In this document: positions 45,988 through 55,199 of the stretch, one piece after another
Layout: each line of letters begins with the position of its first letter
How positions within the stretch are numbered: the first letter of the stretch is position 1
DNA from: Albidovulum litorale
Lineage (GTDB): Bacteria; Pseudomonadota; Alphaproteobacteria; Rhodobacterales; Rhodobacteraceae
Length of the DNA: 64,000 bases
Direction: 5' to 3'
Assembly (NCBI RefSeq): GCF_025751495.1
Contig: NZ_JAOWKZ010000003.1
Coordinates: forward strand, 558,001 to 622,000
Position numbers and translations under genes: made by a program
Notes under the pieces: model-generated
What the model saw: the letters and a program-made list of their open reading frames with translations, nothing else
Database searches by the model: none
Told to the model about the DNA's origin: nothing

Positions 45988-46802
45988 ACTTCGCACAGAA
46001 AGCTGACAGTCCGGATACGGCGCTCCTTCAGGTTCTGCACCTGATTACGCACCATCTCTTCAAACCCATCGCCGAAGATGATGCCGCTTGAACTCGCACG
46101 CGCGCCAGATTGGGCGATCCTCGCGGCCACGTCCTTGAACCAGTTCAGACTTTCTTCGGTTGAATCGATCCGCTCCAGCCGCGTGAAGCCTGCGGCCACA
46201 AGCAGTTCGCCAACCTCATCAGGCGTCGCCACGAAGCTGATCGACGCGTCCCGCGCCCATGGCACCGGATAGATGATGTCACCGCCCTCGCCCTGCATGA
46301 CATCATAGACCGCAAACCGCGCGCCCGGTTTCAGCACGCGATGCGCCTCGGCATAAAGCTTGTCCTTGGCGGCAATGTTCATCGCGACGTGAACGGTCAG
46401 CGCGGCGTCGAACGCGTTATCCTCGAAAGGCAGAGCCGTGGCGTCGCCCTGAACGAAACGCACCTTGTCGGAAAGCCCGACCCAGCCGCTCATCTCATCT
46501 GCGGCCCGGCAAAACTCCGGCGTGAGGTCGATCCCCGTGACGTGACAGCCCCAGGTCTCGGCCAGGGTCCGTGCAGGTCCACCGAGCCCCGATCCAAGAT
46601 CAAGCACACGCGTCTTCGGACCAAGCAACAAAGCCTCGCCCAGTTCCAGCGTCGCCTTGCGGCCACGGATGTGAAATTCGTCCACCGGGCCCAGATCGGC
46701 CGTGGTGATCGCCCCCAGATCCTTGCCGTCTTGCTTCAGGCTCGCCGCGATCCTTGCGGCAAGCCCTTCACCACGGGTGTAGTGTTCTGTGACATCTGTC
46801 AT
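45984..46802 (-). CDS. Class I SAM-dependent methyltransferase, glycine/sarcosine-methyltransferase-like
   Basis: This 272-residue methyltransferase has motif I VLDLGSGLGGPARTLAETWG near residue 60, strand two with GIDLTPEFC, and the VQGDATALPFEDNAFDA stretch followed by ALTVHVAMNI. The overall pattern recalls bacterial sarcosine/dimethylglycine N-methyltransferases and related small-molecule enzymes, but the substrate is not proven. The ATG at 46802 is preceded by GGGAGGG. It lies 59 bases after the class V aminotransferase gene on the same strand and may be co-transcribed. Confidence 0.82.
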   Translation of the reverse strand: MTDVTEHYTRGEGLAARIAASLKQDGKDLGAITTADLGPVDEFHIRGRKATLELGEALLLGPKTRVLDLGSGLGGPARTLAETWGCHVTGIDLTPEFCRAADEMSGWVGLSDKVRFVQGDATALPFEDNAFDAALTVHVAMNIAAKDKLYAEAHRVLKPGARFAVYDVMQGEGGDIIYPVPWARDASISFVATPDEVGELLVAAGFTRLERIDSTEESLNWFKDVAARIAQSGARASSSGIIFGDGFEEMVRNQVQNLKERRIRTVSFLCEV

Positions 46803-46861
46803 CGTCGACCCTCCCCCGGCGGCCAAGTCTAACCGCAGGCGGGCCGTCCGGGCAAATTCGG

Positions 46862-47998
46862 TCAGCCCATCGCGGCGTCGAGCGCACGTTTGATCCGCCC
46901 GACGGTACCCTCGACATCATAAAGCTTGTCGAGACCGAAAAGACCCAGACGGAAACTGCGATAGGCCTCGCCCTCGCCCACCTGCAACGGCACACCGGCG
47001 GCGATCTGCACGCCCGCCGCGACGAACTTCTTGCCGGTCTGGATATCGGGATCGTCGGTGAAGCTGACCACCACGCCCGGCGCGCCGAAGCCTTCGGCGG
47101 CGACCGACTTGACGCCGCGCGATTTCAGTTCGGCCCGAACCGCATTGCCAAGTGCCCACTGCGCGTCGCGCAACTTCTCGAAGCCGTAGTCCTTGGTCTC
47201 AACCATCGTGTCGCGGAAGGCCGTCAGCGCATCGGTCGGCATGGTCGCATGATAGGCATGCCCCCCGCCTTCATAGGCCGCCATGATCGACCGCCACTTC
47301 TTCAGGTCCATCGCGAAGCTGGAAGACGTCGTTCCCTCCATCCGCTTCTCCGCCTCGGCATTCATCATCACGAGCCCGGCCGAGGGCGAGGCCGACCAGC
47401 CCTTCTGCGGGGCGGAGATCAGCACATCGACACCGGTCGCCTTCATATCGACCCAGACGCAGCCCGAGGCGATGCAGTCCAGAACGAATAGCGCGCCGAC
47501 CTCATGTGCGGCATCGGCCAGAGCCTTCAGGTAGTCGTCGGGCAGGATCATGCCGGACGCGGTCTCCACATGCGGCGCGAAGACGACGTCAGGCTTTACC
47601 TCTCGGACGGTCTTCGTCACTTCCTCAATCGGCGCGGGCGCAAAGGGGGCCTGTGCCTCGTTGCCCGCACGCCGCGCCATCGCGACATGGGTTTCACCCG
47701 CGAAACCGCCCGCCTCGAAGATCTGGGTCCAGCGGTAGGAAAACCAACCGTTCCGCACGATCAGCGCGCGTTTGCCCGAGGTAAACTGGCGGGCGACGGC
47801 TTCCATCGCATAGCTGCCACCCCCCGGCACCAATGCCACCGCATCGGCGTTGTAGACCTCTTTCAGCATGGACGAGATATCCCGCATAACCTGCTGAAAC
47901 TGTTTGCTCATATGGTTCAGAGACCGGTCGGTGAATACGACCGAAAATTCTTCCAGTCCCTCAGGGTCAATATCGGGAAGCAAAGCGGGCATGCGCAT
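46862..47998 (-). CDS. Class V aminotransferase
   Basis: This 378-residue pyridoxal-phosphate enzyme of the class V aminotransferase family (serine/alanine-glyoxylate type) has the cofactor lysine K199 in SAPQKGWSASPSAGLV, the ring-binding aspartate D174 in LFVLDCIAS, and an early phosphate-binding stretch LVPGGGSYAMEAVARQF. The substrate cannot be chosen from the motifs alone. It is followed after 59 bases by a methyltransferase gene. A dyad GCAAAG-TCTAC-CTTTGC lies 45 bases upstream of its ATG. Confidence 0.88.
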   Translation of the reverse strand: MRMPALLPDIDPEGLEEFSVVFTDRSLNHMSKQFQQVMRDISSMLKEVYNADAVALVPGGGSYAMEAVARQFTSGKRALIVRNGWFSYRWTQIFEAGGFAGETHVAMARRAGNEAQAPFAPAPIEEVTKTVREVKPDVVFAPHVETASGMILPDDYLKALADAAHEVGALFVLDCIASGCVWVDMKATGVDVLISAPQKGWSASPSAGLVMMNAEAEKRMEGTTSSSFAMDLKKWRSIMAAYEGGGHAYHATMPTDALTAFRDTMVETKDYGFEKLRDAQWALGNAVRAELKSRGVKSVAAEGFGAPGVVVSFTDDPDIQTGKKFVAAGVQIAAGVPLQVGEGEAYRSFRLGLFGLDKLYDVEGTVGRIKRALDAAMG

Positions 47999-48043
47999 CT
48001 CCTTGGCAAATCAGACCTCGCGTAACGCAGGGAATCGGTAAAG

Positions 48044-48060
48044 GCAAAGTCTACCTTTGC
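48044..48060. promoter_or_regulatory. Small inverted repeat upstream of the class V aminotransferase
   Basis: GCAAAG and CTTTGC (48044-48049 and 48055-48060) flank TCTAC. It sits in the 148-base gap between the aminotransferase start and an Lrp gene and could be an operator. The arms are short, so confidence is low. Confidence 0.3.
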
Positions 48061-48124
48061 ATACCGACAGAAAATTGCGCGGCCAGCCCGGAAGGGAGAC
48101 ATTTCATACCCGCCCACCCCGGCC

Positions 48125-48150
48125 GTAAGGTGGGTTTAAAACCACCTTAC
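48125..48150 (-). terminator. Hairpin at the end of the second Lrp gene
   Basis: Arms GTAAGGTGG (48125-48133) and CCACCTTAC (48142-48150) enclose GTTTAAAA. It includes the Lrp stop codon region and would form in the minus-strand transcript. No T tract follows, so it may act as a stability element and not a true intrinsic terminator. Confidence 0.45.
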
Positions 48151-48605
48151 CCCAAAGGTCCGGGCCGCCTTTCCTCGGAAAGAAGCACATTGGCCTCCAC
48201 ATTGCCGACCCCCGGCAGGGTCATGACCCGGCGGCGCAGGACACGCTCAAAATCGGCCAGATCGCGGGCGGTCACACGCAGGCGGTAATCGTATAGGCCA
48301 AGAACGTGCTGGACGGTCTGCACCTCGGGGATGGCGGTAGCGGCGCGCTCGAAATCCTCAAGGCTGACTCGACCCTTTGTGGCGAGTTTCACGCCAAGAA
48401 AAACGGTGACGCCGAAGCCGAGCCTTTCGGCATCCAGATCGATGCGGCGACCTGCGATCACGCCCGCCTCCTCCAGTCGTTTGATCCGCCGCCAGGTCGC
48501 GGGCTGGGAAAGCCCCAGCGCCCGCCCCACGGCGCCCGCACTTTGCGTCGCATCCGCGACCAGCGCCCGCAGGATCGACCGGTCGGTGTCATCAAGCGCG
48601 ATCAT
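48147..48605 (-). CDS. Lrp/AsnC-family transcriptional regulator (second of a pair)
   Basis: This 152-residue regulator has an N-terminal helix-turn-helix (LDDTDRSILRALVADATQSAGAVGRALGLSQPATWRRIKRLEEAGVI) and a C-terminal RAM/ACT-like domain that usually binds an amino acid (VQTVQHVLGLYDYRLRVTARDL). Its ATG overlaps the stop of the preceding Lrp gene by four bases, so the two paralogues are co-transcribed and may form mixed oligomers. It is separated from the aminotransferase gene by 148 bases. Confidence 0.93.
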   Translation of the reverse strand: MIALDDTDRSILRALVADATQSAGAVGRALGLSQPATWRRIKRLEEAGVIAGRRIDLDAERLGFGVTVFLGVKLATKGRVSLEDFERAATAIPEVQTVQHVLGLYDYRLRVTARDLADFERVLRRRVMTLPGVGNVEANVLLSEERRPGPLG

Positions 48606-49060
48606 AGCGGCAGGCTCCCCGTCTCCTTGATCGTCGAAACCAGCATCAGGCTTTCAATATCGGCGATATGCGGCAGGGTCAGGATGCGGTCGCGGTAGAC
48701 CTCCTGATAATGCCCCATGTCGCGGGCGATGACGTTCAGACGGATGTCAACGCGACCGAGGAAGGTCTGGATCTCGATCACCTCTGGCACCTCACGGGCA
48801 GCGTCTAGAAATTCGTCGAAGGCGCGCGGATTGGTCTTGTCGAGCGTGAAGCGCAAGCTGACTTCGACCGCCCAGCCCAAAGCGCGCCAGTCGATCACCG
48901 CATGCTGACCCTTCAGCACGCCCGCCTCGGTCAGCTTCTCCAGCCGCCGCCAGCAGGTGGCCGCCGTCACGCCCGCCCGTTCCGCCAGATCGGCGGTGGC
49001 AAGGCCCGGCTCTGCCAGAAGCTGGCGCAGGATGCGGCGGTCTGTGTCGTCGATTTGCAT
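48602..49060 (-). CDS. Lrp/AsnC-family transcriptional regulator (first of a pair)
   Basis: This 152-residue Lrp paralogue has the helix-turn-helix IDDTDRRILRQLLAEPGLATADLAERAGVTAATCWRRLEKLTEAGVL and a C-terminal effector domain (VIEIQTFLGRVDIRLNVIARDM). The ATG at 49060 is preferred over a longer frame. It heads a two-gene unit with a second Lrp gene and is divergent from ilvC across 128 AT-rich bases, so control of ilvC or of itself through that region is plausible. Confidence 0.93.
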   Translation of the reverse strand: MQIDDTDRRILRQLLAEPGLATADLAERAGVTAATCWRRLEKLTEAGVLKGQHAVIDWRALGWAVEVSLRFTLDKTNPRAFDEFLDAAREVPEVIEIQTFLGRVDIRLNVIARDMGHYQEVYRDRILTLPHIADIESLMLVSTIKETGSLPL

Positions 49061-49062
49061 GA

Positions 49063-50211
<1,149 letters not shown>

Positions 50212-50230
50212 TCCCGCCCAATTGCAGACC

Positions 50231-50258
50231 TGCCGGGGCGGTCGCGCCTGCCCCGGCA
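50231..50258 (+). terminator. Probable terminator after ilvC
   Basis: Arms TGCCGGGGC (50231-50239) and GCCCCGGCA (50250-50258) enclose a ten-base loop that can itself pair partly. A second small dyad GCAAAA/TTTTGC overlaps it (50256-50275). The T tract is delayed, so the call is moderate. Confidence 0.5.
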
Positions 50259-50324
50259 AAATGTTAGTGTTTTGCCGTATGTTCCGACCGTGTTACTCTT
50301 TCCGTAAAAAAAACGGAGGGGTAC

Positions 50325-50906
50325 ATGGACAGAAGATCCTTTGGCACTGGGCTAGTAGCCGCTGGTGCATCCTGCGCGATAAGTCCCGCCGCAGCGTCCG
50401 AGGAAGACCGTGACAAGGAAATCCGCAGGCTGGCGGATCAGTTCATGCGGGTCAGTCTCAAGGTGCCGGGCCTTGGGTCAGCGGTTCTCCTGACTGCCCT
50501 TCTGATTGTCGTAGGCGACTTCGCTTATTCCTATAACATGCAGCAGAAGTGGCAGCGTTTTGCATTATCACGGGCCAATCTCGGGAAAGTCCCTCTGTTT
50601 GGTGGCCTGACCCGTCCGACGGTTCTGACGCGCATGGCGACAATGATGCCGGTCGGCACTGCGATACTGGTGCATACCACGCTGATCCTGCTTCTCGATG
50701 CTGTTCTGCCACGGCCCCCGAAAAGCATGACAATCGTCAATGATGATAACGAGTTCTGGACCAAGTCGAGACCGGATCGGGTTCGATGGAACAGAAATGC
50801 ACGGGAGTTTGAACGCAATTCCACACTCGCCAGGATCGGCGGCTACTTCGACCCGAAGACTGGCGAGTTTCTGGCGCTGATACCGCCACACCTTCGATTG
50901 AACTGA
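50325..50906 (+). CDS. Membrane protein of unknown function with Tat-like N-terminus
   Basis: This 193-residue protein starts MDRRSFGTGLVAAGASCAISPAAAS, which has a twin arginine and a short hydrophobic stretch like a Tat signal. Two membrane segments follow (about residues 48-66 and 105-123), and the C-terminal 60 residues are charged and end with YFDPKTGEFLALIPPHLRLN. GGAGGGG lies before the ATG. I do not recognise a family; it stands alone between ilvC and the convergent glmM. Confidence 0.6.
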   Translation: MDRRSFGTGLVAAGASCAISPAAASEEDRDKEIRRLADQFMRVSLKVPGLGSAVLLTALLIVVGDFAYSYNMQQKWQRFALSRANLGKVPLFGGLTRPTVLTRMATMMPVGTAILVHTTLILLLDAVLPRPPKSMTIVNDDNEFWTKSRPDRVRWNRNAREFERNSTLARIGGYFDPKTGEFLALIPPHLRLN

Positions 50907-50951
50907 CCCACAAGCACGTTCCGACGATTGGAGGCGCCTTATCCGACGCGG

Positions 50952-52295
50952 TCAGACGGCGGCTTCAACCGCCGCGACGATCCCATCCACGACCTCGGTC
51001 AAAAGCGCCTCATCCTCGCATTCGGCCATGACCCTTATCAACGGTTCGGTGCCGGATTTGCGGATCAAAAGACGGCCAGAGCCGTTCAGGCGCGCCTCGG
51101 CGCCGGTGATGGCGTCCTGCACCGAAGCGGCGGAAAGCGGTTCTTTCCCAGCGCCATAGCGAACGTTCTTTAGAAGTTGCGGCACGGTGTCGAACTGGCG
51201 AGCGAGTTCCGAGGCCCGCTGCCCGGTCTCGGCCATGGCAGCAAGGAATTGAAGGCCGGCAATCAGTCCGTCACCCGTGGTCGCATAGTCCGTCATCACG
51301 ATATGGCCCGACTGCTCGCCACCGAGGTTGAAACCGCCCTCGCGCATCCGTTCGACCACATAGCGGTCGCCGACAGCGGTGCGTTCCAGCCTGAGGCCGC
51401 GCCCGGTCAGGAACCGCTCCAGCCCCAGATTGGACATCACGGTCGCAACCAGCGCACCGCCCTTCAGTCTCTCGGCCTCGGCCCAGCGCGCAGCAAAGAG
51501 CGCCATGATCTGGTCGCCATCGGCCACACGCCCGTTTTCGTCGAGGATCATGACCCGGTCAGCATCGCCATCAAGGCTGATGCCAAGATCTGCGCCATGG
51601 GCGACGATCGCCTCGGCTGCTGTCTGGGTATAGGTGGAGCCACATTTATCGTTGATGTTGAAGCCGTTAGGGGAAATTCCGACCGGGATCACGTCGGCCC
51701 CCAGTTCCCACAGCACCTCGGGTGCGGCCTTGTAGGCAGCGCCGTTGGCACAATCGACAACCACCTTCAGGCCCGACAGCGCCCCTCTCACCGGGAAGGT
51801 CGTCTTGGCATATTCGACATAGCGGCCCAGCCCGTTGTCGATCCGCTTGGCGCGACCGATATTCTGCGGCTGCGCGAGCGCGATATCGCCTTCGAGGATG
51901 CGTTCGATTTCTGCCTCGGCCTCATCCGACAGCTTGAACCCGTCTGGGCCAAAGAACTTGATGCCGTTGTCATGTGCATGATTGTGGCTGGCCGAGATCA
52001 TGATGCCGAGATCGGCGCGCATCGACCGGGTGAGGAAGCCGACACCGGGCGTCGGCACCGGGCCAAGCAGCAGCACGTTCATCCCCGTGGAGGTCAACCC
52101 CGCTGTCAGCGCGTTTTCCAGCATGTAGCCCGACAGCCGCGTATCCTTGCCGATCACCACACGGTGGCCGTTGCGCCCGTCGGTACGGAAGAACCGCCCC
52201 GCCGCCGCGCCGAGCCGCAGCGCCATCTCCGCCGTCATCGGATAGGTGTTCGCGGTTCCCCGCACGCCATCGGTGCCGAAAAGCTTCCTGCTCAT
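50952..52295 (-). CDS. glmM: Phosphoglucosamine mutase
   Basis: This 447-residue enzyme converts glucosamine 6-phosphate to glucosamine 1-phosphate for UDP-GlcNAc, the precursor of peptidoglycan and lipopolysaccharide. The phosphoserine loop is MISASHN with catalytic S103, the metal-binding loop is [10 protein letters not shown], the sugar-binding GEQSGH is present, and the phosphate-binding [14 protein letters not shown] lies near the end. The start overlaps the folP stop by four bases. The order folB-folP-glmM recurs in related genomes. Confidence 0.96.
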   Translation of the reverse strand: MSRKLFGTDGVRGTANTYPMTAEMALRLGAAAGRFFRTDGRNGHRVVIGKDTRLSGYMLENALTAGLTSTGMNVLLLGPVPTPGVGFLTRSMRADLGIMISASHNHAHDNGIKFFGPDGFKLSDEAEAEIERILEGDIALAQPQNIGRAKRIDNGLGRYVEYAKTTFPVRGALSGLKVVVDCANGAAYKAAPEVLWELGADVIPVGISPNGFNINDKCGSTYTQTAAEAIVAHGADLGISLDGDADRVMILDENGRVADGDQIMALFAARWAEAERLKGGALVATVMSNLGLERFLTGRGLRLERTAVGDRYVVERMREGGFNLGGEQSGHIVMTDYATTGDGLIAGLQFLAAMAETGQRASELARQFDTVPQLLKNVRYGAGKEPLSAASVQDAITGAEARLNGSGRLLIRKSGTEPLIRVMAECEDEALLTEVVDGIVAAVEAAV

Positions 52296-53305
52296 GTCGT
52301 TTCTCCCAGCGTCACGGCCTGCCAAAGCCTCAGCGCCTGTTTTGCCTCTGCCATATCATGAACGCGGTGAACCTGCACGCCCTGTGACAGCCCCGCGAGC
52401 GTGACGGCCAGCGTGCCAGGCACCCGGTCATCGGCCTTTTTCGCCCGCCCGATCGTACCGATGAAGCGCTTGCGCGAGGCCCCGAGCAGGATCGGACAGC
52501 CGAGCCCATGGAAGAGCGACAGACCCCGGATCAGGGCGAGGTTGTGGTCAACCGTCTTGCCGAAACCGATGCCGGGATCGACGATGATCCGGTCGCGACG
52601 AATACCCGCCGCCTCGGCCACGGCGACGCGCGCCTCCAGATAGTCGTAGACGTCGAGCAGGACATCGTCATAGCGCGGATCGTCCTGCATCGTCGCGGGA
52701 TCGCCCTGGGCATGCATCAGGCAGAGCGGCACGCCCGCCTTCGCCACCACTGACGCCAGTCGAGGATCATAGCTCAAGGCCGCAACATCGTTGACGATTC
52801 TTGCCCCGGCGGCAAGCGCTGCCTCGGCGACCTCCGCCTTGCGGGTGTCGATCGAGATGGGCGTCTGAATCCCCGCTCCGGCCAGCGCGCGGATCACCGG
52901 TTCGGTGCGCTGGACCTCTTCGCCGACGCTCACCGCCGCTGATCCCGGCCGCGTGCTTTCGCCGCCGATATCAAGGATATCGGCCCCCGCCTCTGCCATG
53001 CCGCGCGCATGGGCGACCGCCGCATCGGCCGCATGGAACCGGCCACCGTCGGAGAAACTGTCGGGCGTCACATTTATGATGCCCATCAGGCGCGGGCGGT
53101 CCATCGTCAGCCCGGCTATCGGGCCACGCGCATCGCACAACCGCCGCAGCACCGTTTCGGGCACCTCATCGACAGTGACCACTTTCGCGGCCTTGCCTCG
53201 TTCCAGCCGTTCCAGCCGGTCGAACCATGACCAGCCGCCTGCAAGCCAAGGCGCAAGGGCCGGGCGGGCGGCATCTGTCTGGGCGATGGGGCGGTAATAG
53301 ATCAT
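52292..53305 (-). CDS. folP: Dihydropteroate synthase
   Basis: This 337-residue enzyme joins p-aminobenzoate to dihydropterin pyrophosphate in folate synthesis. The signatures [17 protein letters not shown] near residue 73 and [11 protein letters not shown] near 110 are diagnostic, with [15 protein letters not shown] later. An N-terminal extension of about 70 residues, starting [14 protein letters not shown], precedes the TIM barrel and is longer than in the E. coli enzyme. The ATG at 53305 is chosen because the upstream frame is arginine- and proline-rich. It overlaps glmM by four bases. Confidence 0.95.
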   Translation of the reverse strand: MIYYRPIAQTDAARPALAPWLAGGWSWFDRLERLERGKAAKVVTVDEVPETVLRRLCDARGPIAGLTMDRPRLMGIINVTPDSFSDGGRFHAADAAVAHARGMAEAGADILDIGGESTRPGSAAVSVGEEVQRTEPVIRALAGAGIQTPISIDTRKAEVAEAALAAGARIVNDVAALSYDPRLASVVAKAGVPLCLMHAQGDPATMQDDPRYDDVLLDVYDYLEARVAVAEAAGIRRDRIIVDPGIGFGKTVDHNLALIRGLSLFHGLGCPILLGASRKRFIGTIGRAKKADDRVPGTLAVTLAGLSQGVQVHRVHDMAEAKQALRLWQAVTLGETT

Positions 53306-53352
53306 GGTAAGCGGTTTAGGCCGGGCCGGGCGCGAATGGCAAGCGGCCCCTG

Positions 53353-54213
53353 TCACGCCCGCTCGACCGGCACGCGGCAACCCGCCGGAATTGCAACATC
53401 GCCGTGAGCAACGATCTTTGCCGCGCCGAGGTCTTCGGCCAGCCAGCAGGCCAGCACGCCCGCATCCGCAACTTGCGGGGCGCCCGGCGTGTCAAGGATG
53501 AGTTTCGACGGCGCCCAGACCACGGCGAGGCCCTGTTTCAACGCCCAGTCAAGCTCGGTGCGGGTGGCGACCACGGTAAGGGCGGGATCGCCGGCCGCCG
53601 CACCCCATGCCGCCTGTTCCATCGCCAGGAGGTCGATGCGAAGCTGAGCGACGCCGGTCGTGGCCATGGGCCGTTTCTCGGGCAAGGGCGGCACGACCAC
53701 GGCCGGACCTTGCGCGCGGCCTATCTGCCAGCCGCCCTGCCCCGATACGTGGACGACCGGCATTGGCGTTTCGGCCGCCACGGCGGGGCCCGCGATATCG
53801 GCGCGGCTGCGGACGATCTCTACCCCCAGCGCATAGGGCCCCCGGTCGAGCTTCTCGATCCTCAGGAAAACGCGTTCCGCCTGCGGTTCGGCCAGAATGC
53901 GGGCGGCGATATTATCGGCCAGCGTCTCCAGAAGGTTCAGCCGCTCAGCAGCAAGTTCGGCCCCGATCGCCTCGGTCAGTCGATCGTAGGATAGAATGAG
54001 ATCGACGTCATCGTCCGCAGCGTTCTGCGGGGCAAGCTCCACCACGACATTGAAGCGCAATCGCTGCTCCTGCCCGCGTTCGACCTGAAAGGCACCGATA
54101 TCGGCCGAGACGATGTAATCGCGCAACGACAGCCGGTCGGGCGGGTTAGACCCTTCCATGGCTTTCGCTCGCTCCTCGGGATGGGCGAAGGCCTGGGTGA
54201 TTTCGTCGGACAT
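53353..54213 (-). CDS. folB: Dihydroneopterin aldolase with long C-terminal extension
   Basis: Residues about 45-150 form the dihydroneopterin aldolase domain: LRDYIVSADIGAFQVERG, LSYDRLTEAIGAELAAERLNLLETLADNIAARIL, and VFLRIEKLDRGPYALGVEIVRSR. This enzyme cleaves dihydroneopterin in folate synthesis, matching folP 47 bases downstream. The chain is 286 residues, more than twice the usual length; about 40 residues precede the domain and about 125 follow it (from VHVSGQGG onward), and I do not recognise that tail. The ATG at 54213 gives MSDEITQAF. Confidence 0.88.
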   Translation of the reverse strand: MSDEITQAFAHPEERAKAMEGSNPPDRLSLRDYIVSADIGAFQVERGQEQRLRFNVVVELAPQNAADDDVDLILSYDRLTEAIGAELAAERLNLLETLADNIAARILAEPQAERVFLRIEKLDRGPYALGVEIVRSRADIAGPAVAAETPMPVVHVSGQGGWQIGRAQGPAVVVPPLPEKRPMATTGVAQLRIDLLAMEQAAWGAAAGDPALTVVATRTELDWALKQGLAVVWAPSKLILDTPGAPQVADAGVLACWLAEDLGAAKIVAHGDVAIPAGCRVPVERA

Positions 54214-54301
54214 GAAAGGCTCCGGGGCAGCGTCGCGGGCGATCATAGCGCCGCGCGCGGGCACCGAAAGGCGGAAGGCGGCATGGTGCCGCCCGCCAGC
54301 G

Positions 54302-54988
54302 TCAGTTCATCGCGGTCTTGAGCGGCGCCCGGTAGAAGATGTGGCGGCCGATCTTCGTCGTCTTTTCGAACCGCTTCGCCCATGAAGGCCGCACGGCGGG
54401 CGTATGGAAATAGGTCGCCCCATCCGTCAGCTGACGCGGCGCGCCGTCTATCATCGCGCGCGCGATCTTGCCCGCCACCGTCCATGCGCCGCGGTCGCGG
54501 ATGTTCTCCGGCCGCCCGTCGCAGGTGAACGAGAACTGGCAGCCGCGCGAATTGCCCTGATTGACCACGCCGCAGATCGTCTGCGGGAAGGTCGGGCTTT
54601 CGACCCGGTTGAGGATGACCTCAGCCACGGCGGCCTGGCCCTTGATCCCCTCACCGCGCGCCTCGAAATAAAGCGCGGTCGCGAGACATTCAAACTCAGG
54701 TCCGCCCTTCGCGGCGGGTTGCTCGGCCAGCCAATCCGCGTCATAGGCAATATTGCCATCGGATTTCGACTTCGACGGCTTCGCCACTGGCGGCGTCACG
54801 ATCTTGGTCAGCCGGGCGGCACTCACAGCCCCCAGCGCGGCCTTTTCCTGGCCAAGGAGCGCCGTGAGGTTCATCCCCAGGGCAGCGGTCGGATCATTGG
54901 ACTGGCTCACCGTCATCTCGGCATGCACGCCTCCGGCGAGGGCGAGGAGCAACACCGCGCTCCCGGTCCAGCACTTCAGCACTGACAT
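54302..54988 (-). CDS. Cell wall hydrolase, SleB family
   Basis: This 228-residue exported protein has a signal peptide (to about residue 25, ending GGVHA) and a C-terminal Hydrolase_2 domain of the SleB type, which cuts peptidoglycan: LATALYFEARGEGIKGQAAVAEVILNRV with the catalytic glutamate, then CGVVNQGNSRGCQFSFTCDG and TYFHTPAVRPSWAKRF. The start at 54988 follows GGGAAAGAAC. The 199-base gap upstream contains a perfect DnaA-box sequence and a short tandem repeat. Confidence 0.88.
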   Translation of the reverse strand: MSVLKCWTGSAVLLLALAGGVHAEMTVSQSNDPTAALGMNLTALLGQEKAALGAVSAARLTKIVTPPVAKPSKSKSDGNIAYDADWLAEQPAAKGGPEFECLATALYFEARGEGIKGQAAVAEVILNRVESPTFPQTICGVVNQGNSRGCQFSFTCDGRPENIRDRGAWTVAGKIARAMIDGAPRQLTDGATYFHTPAVRPSWAKRFEKTTKIGRHIFYRAPLKTAMN

Positions 54989-55101
54989 TGTTCTTTCCCG
55001 AATTACTTCGTCGAGCCACAGCCCCCCAAGGCTTTGACGGTGGCGGACATAGCCGAAATGGCCGACCCCGTCCACCCTTGAGACATTTTTGCAACAATAC
55101 C

Positions 55102-55110
55102 TGTGGATAA
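55102..55110 (-). other. Single consensus DnaA-box sequence
   Basis: The minus strand reads TTATCCACA, the perfect nine-base DnaA box. It lies in the gap between the ppdK-like gene and the cell wall hydrolase gene. A lone box may be incidental or regulatory; no cluster is present, so it is not an origin. Confidence 0.4.
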
Positions 55111-55179
55111 CCTGCATACCGTTTCCGAACAGGAAATCCTGTCGCAGCCAGCCACACGCGACGAAATCCATCTTAAATT

Positions 55180-55199
55180 ATTGATATTTATTGATATTT
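55180..55199. repeat. Two copies of a 10-bp AT-rich direct repeat
   Basis: ATTGATATTT occurs twice in tandem (55180-55189, 55190-55199), followed by more T. The right copy encodes the last codons of the ppdK-like gene and the left one lies just past its stop at 55188-55190. Confidence 0.75.

Noticed and set aside
55180-55199. CRISPR-like direct repeat
   Set aside because: Only two contiguous 10-base copies with no spacers.
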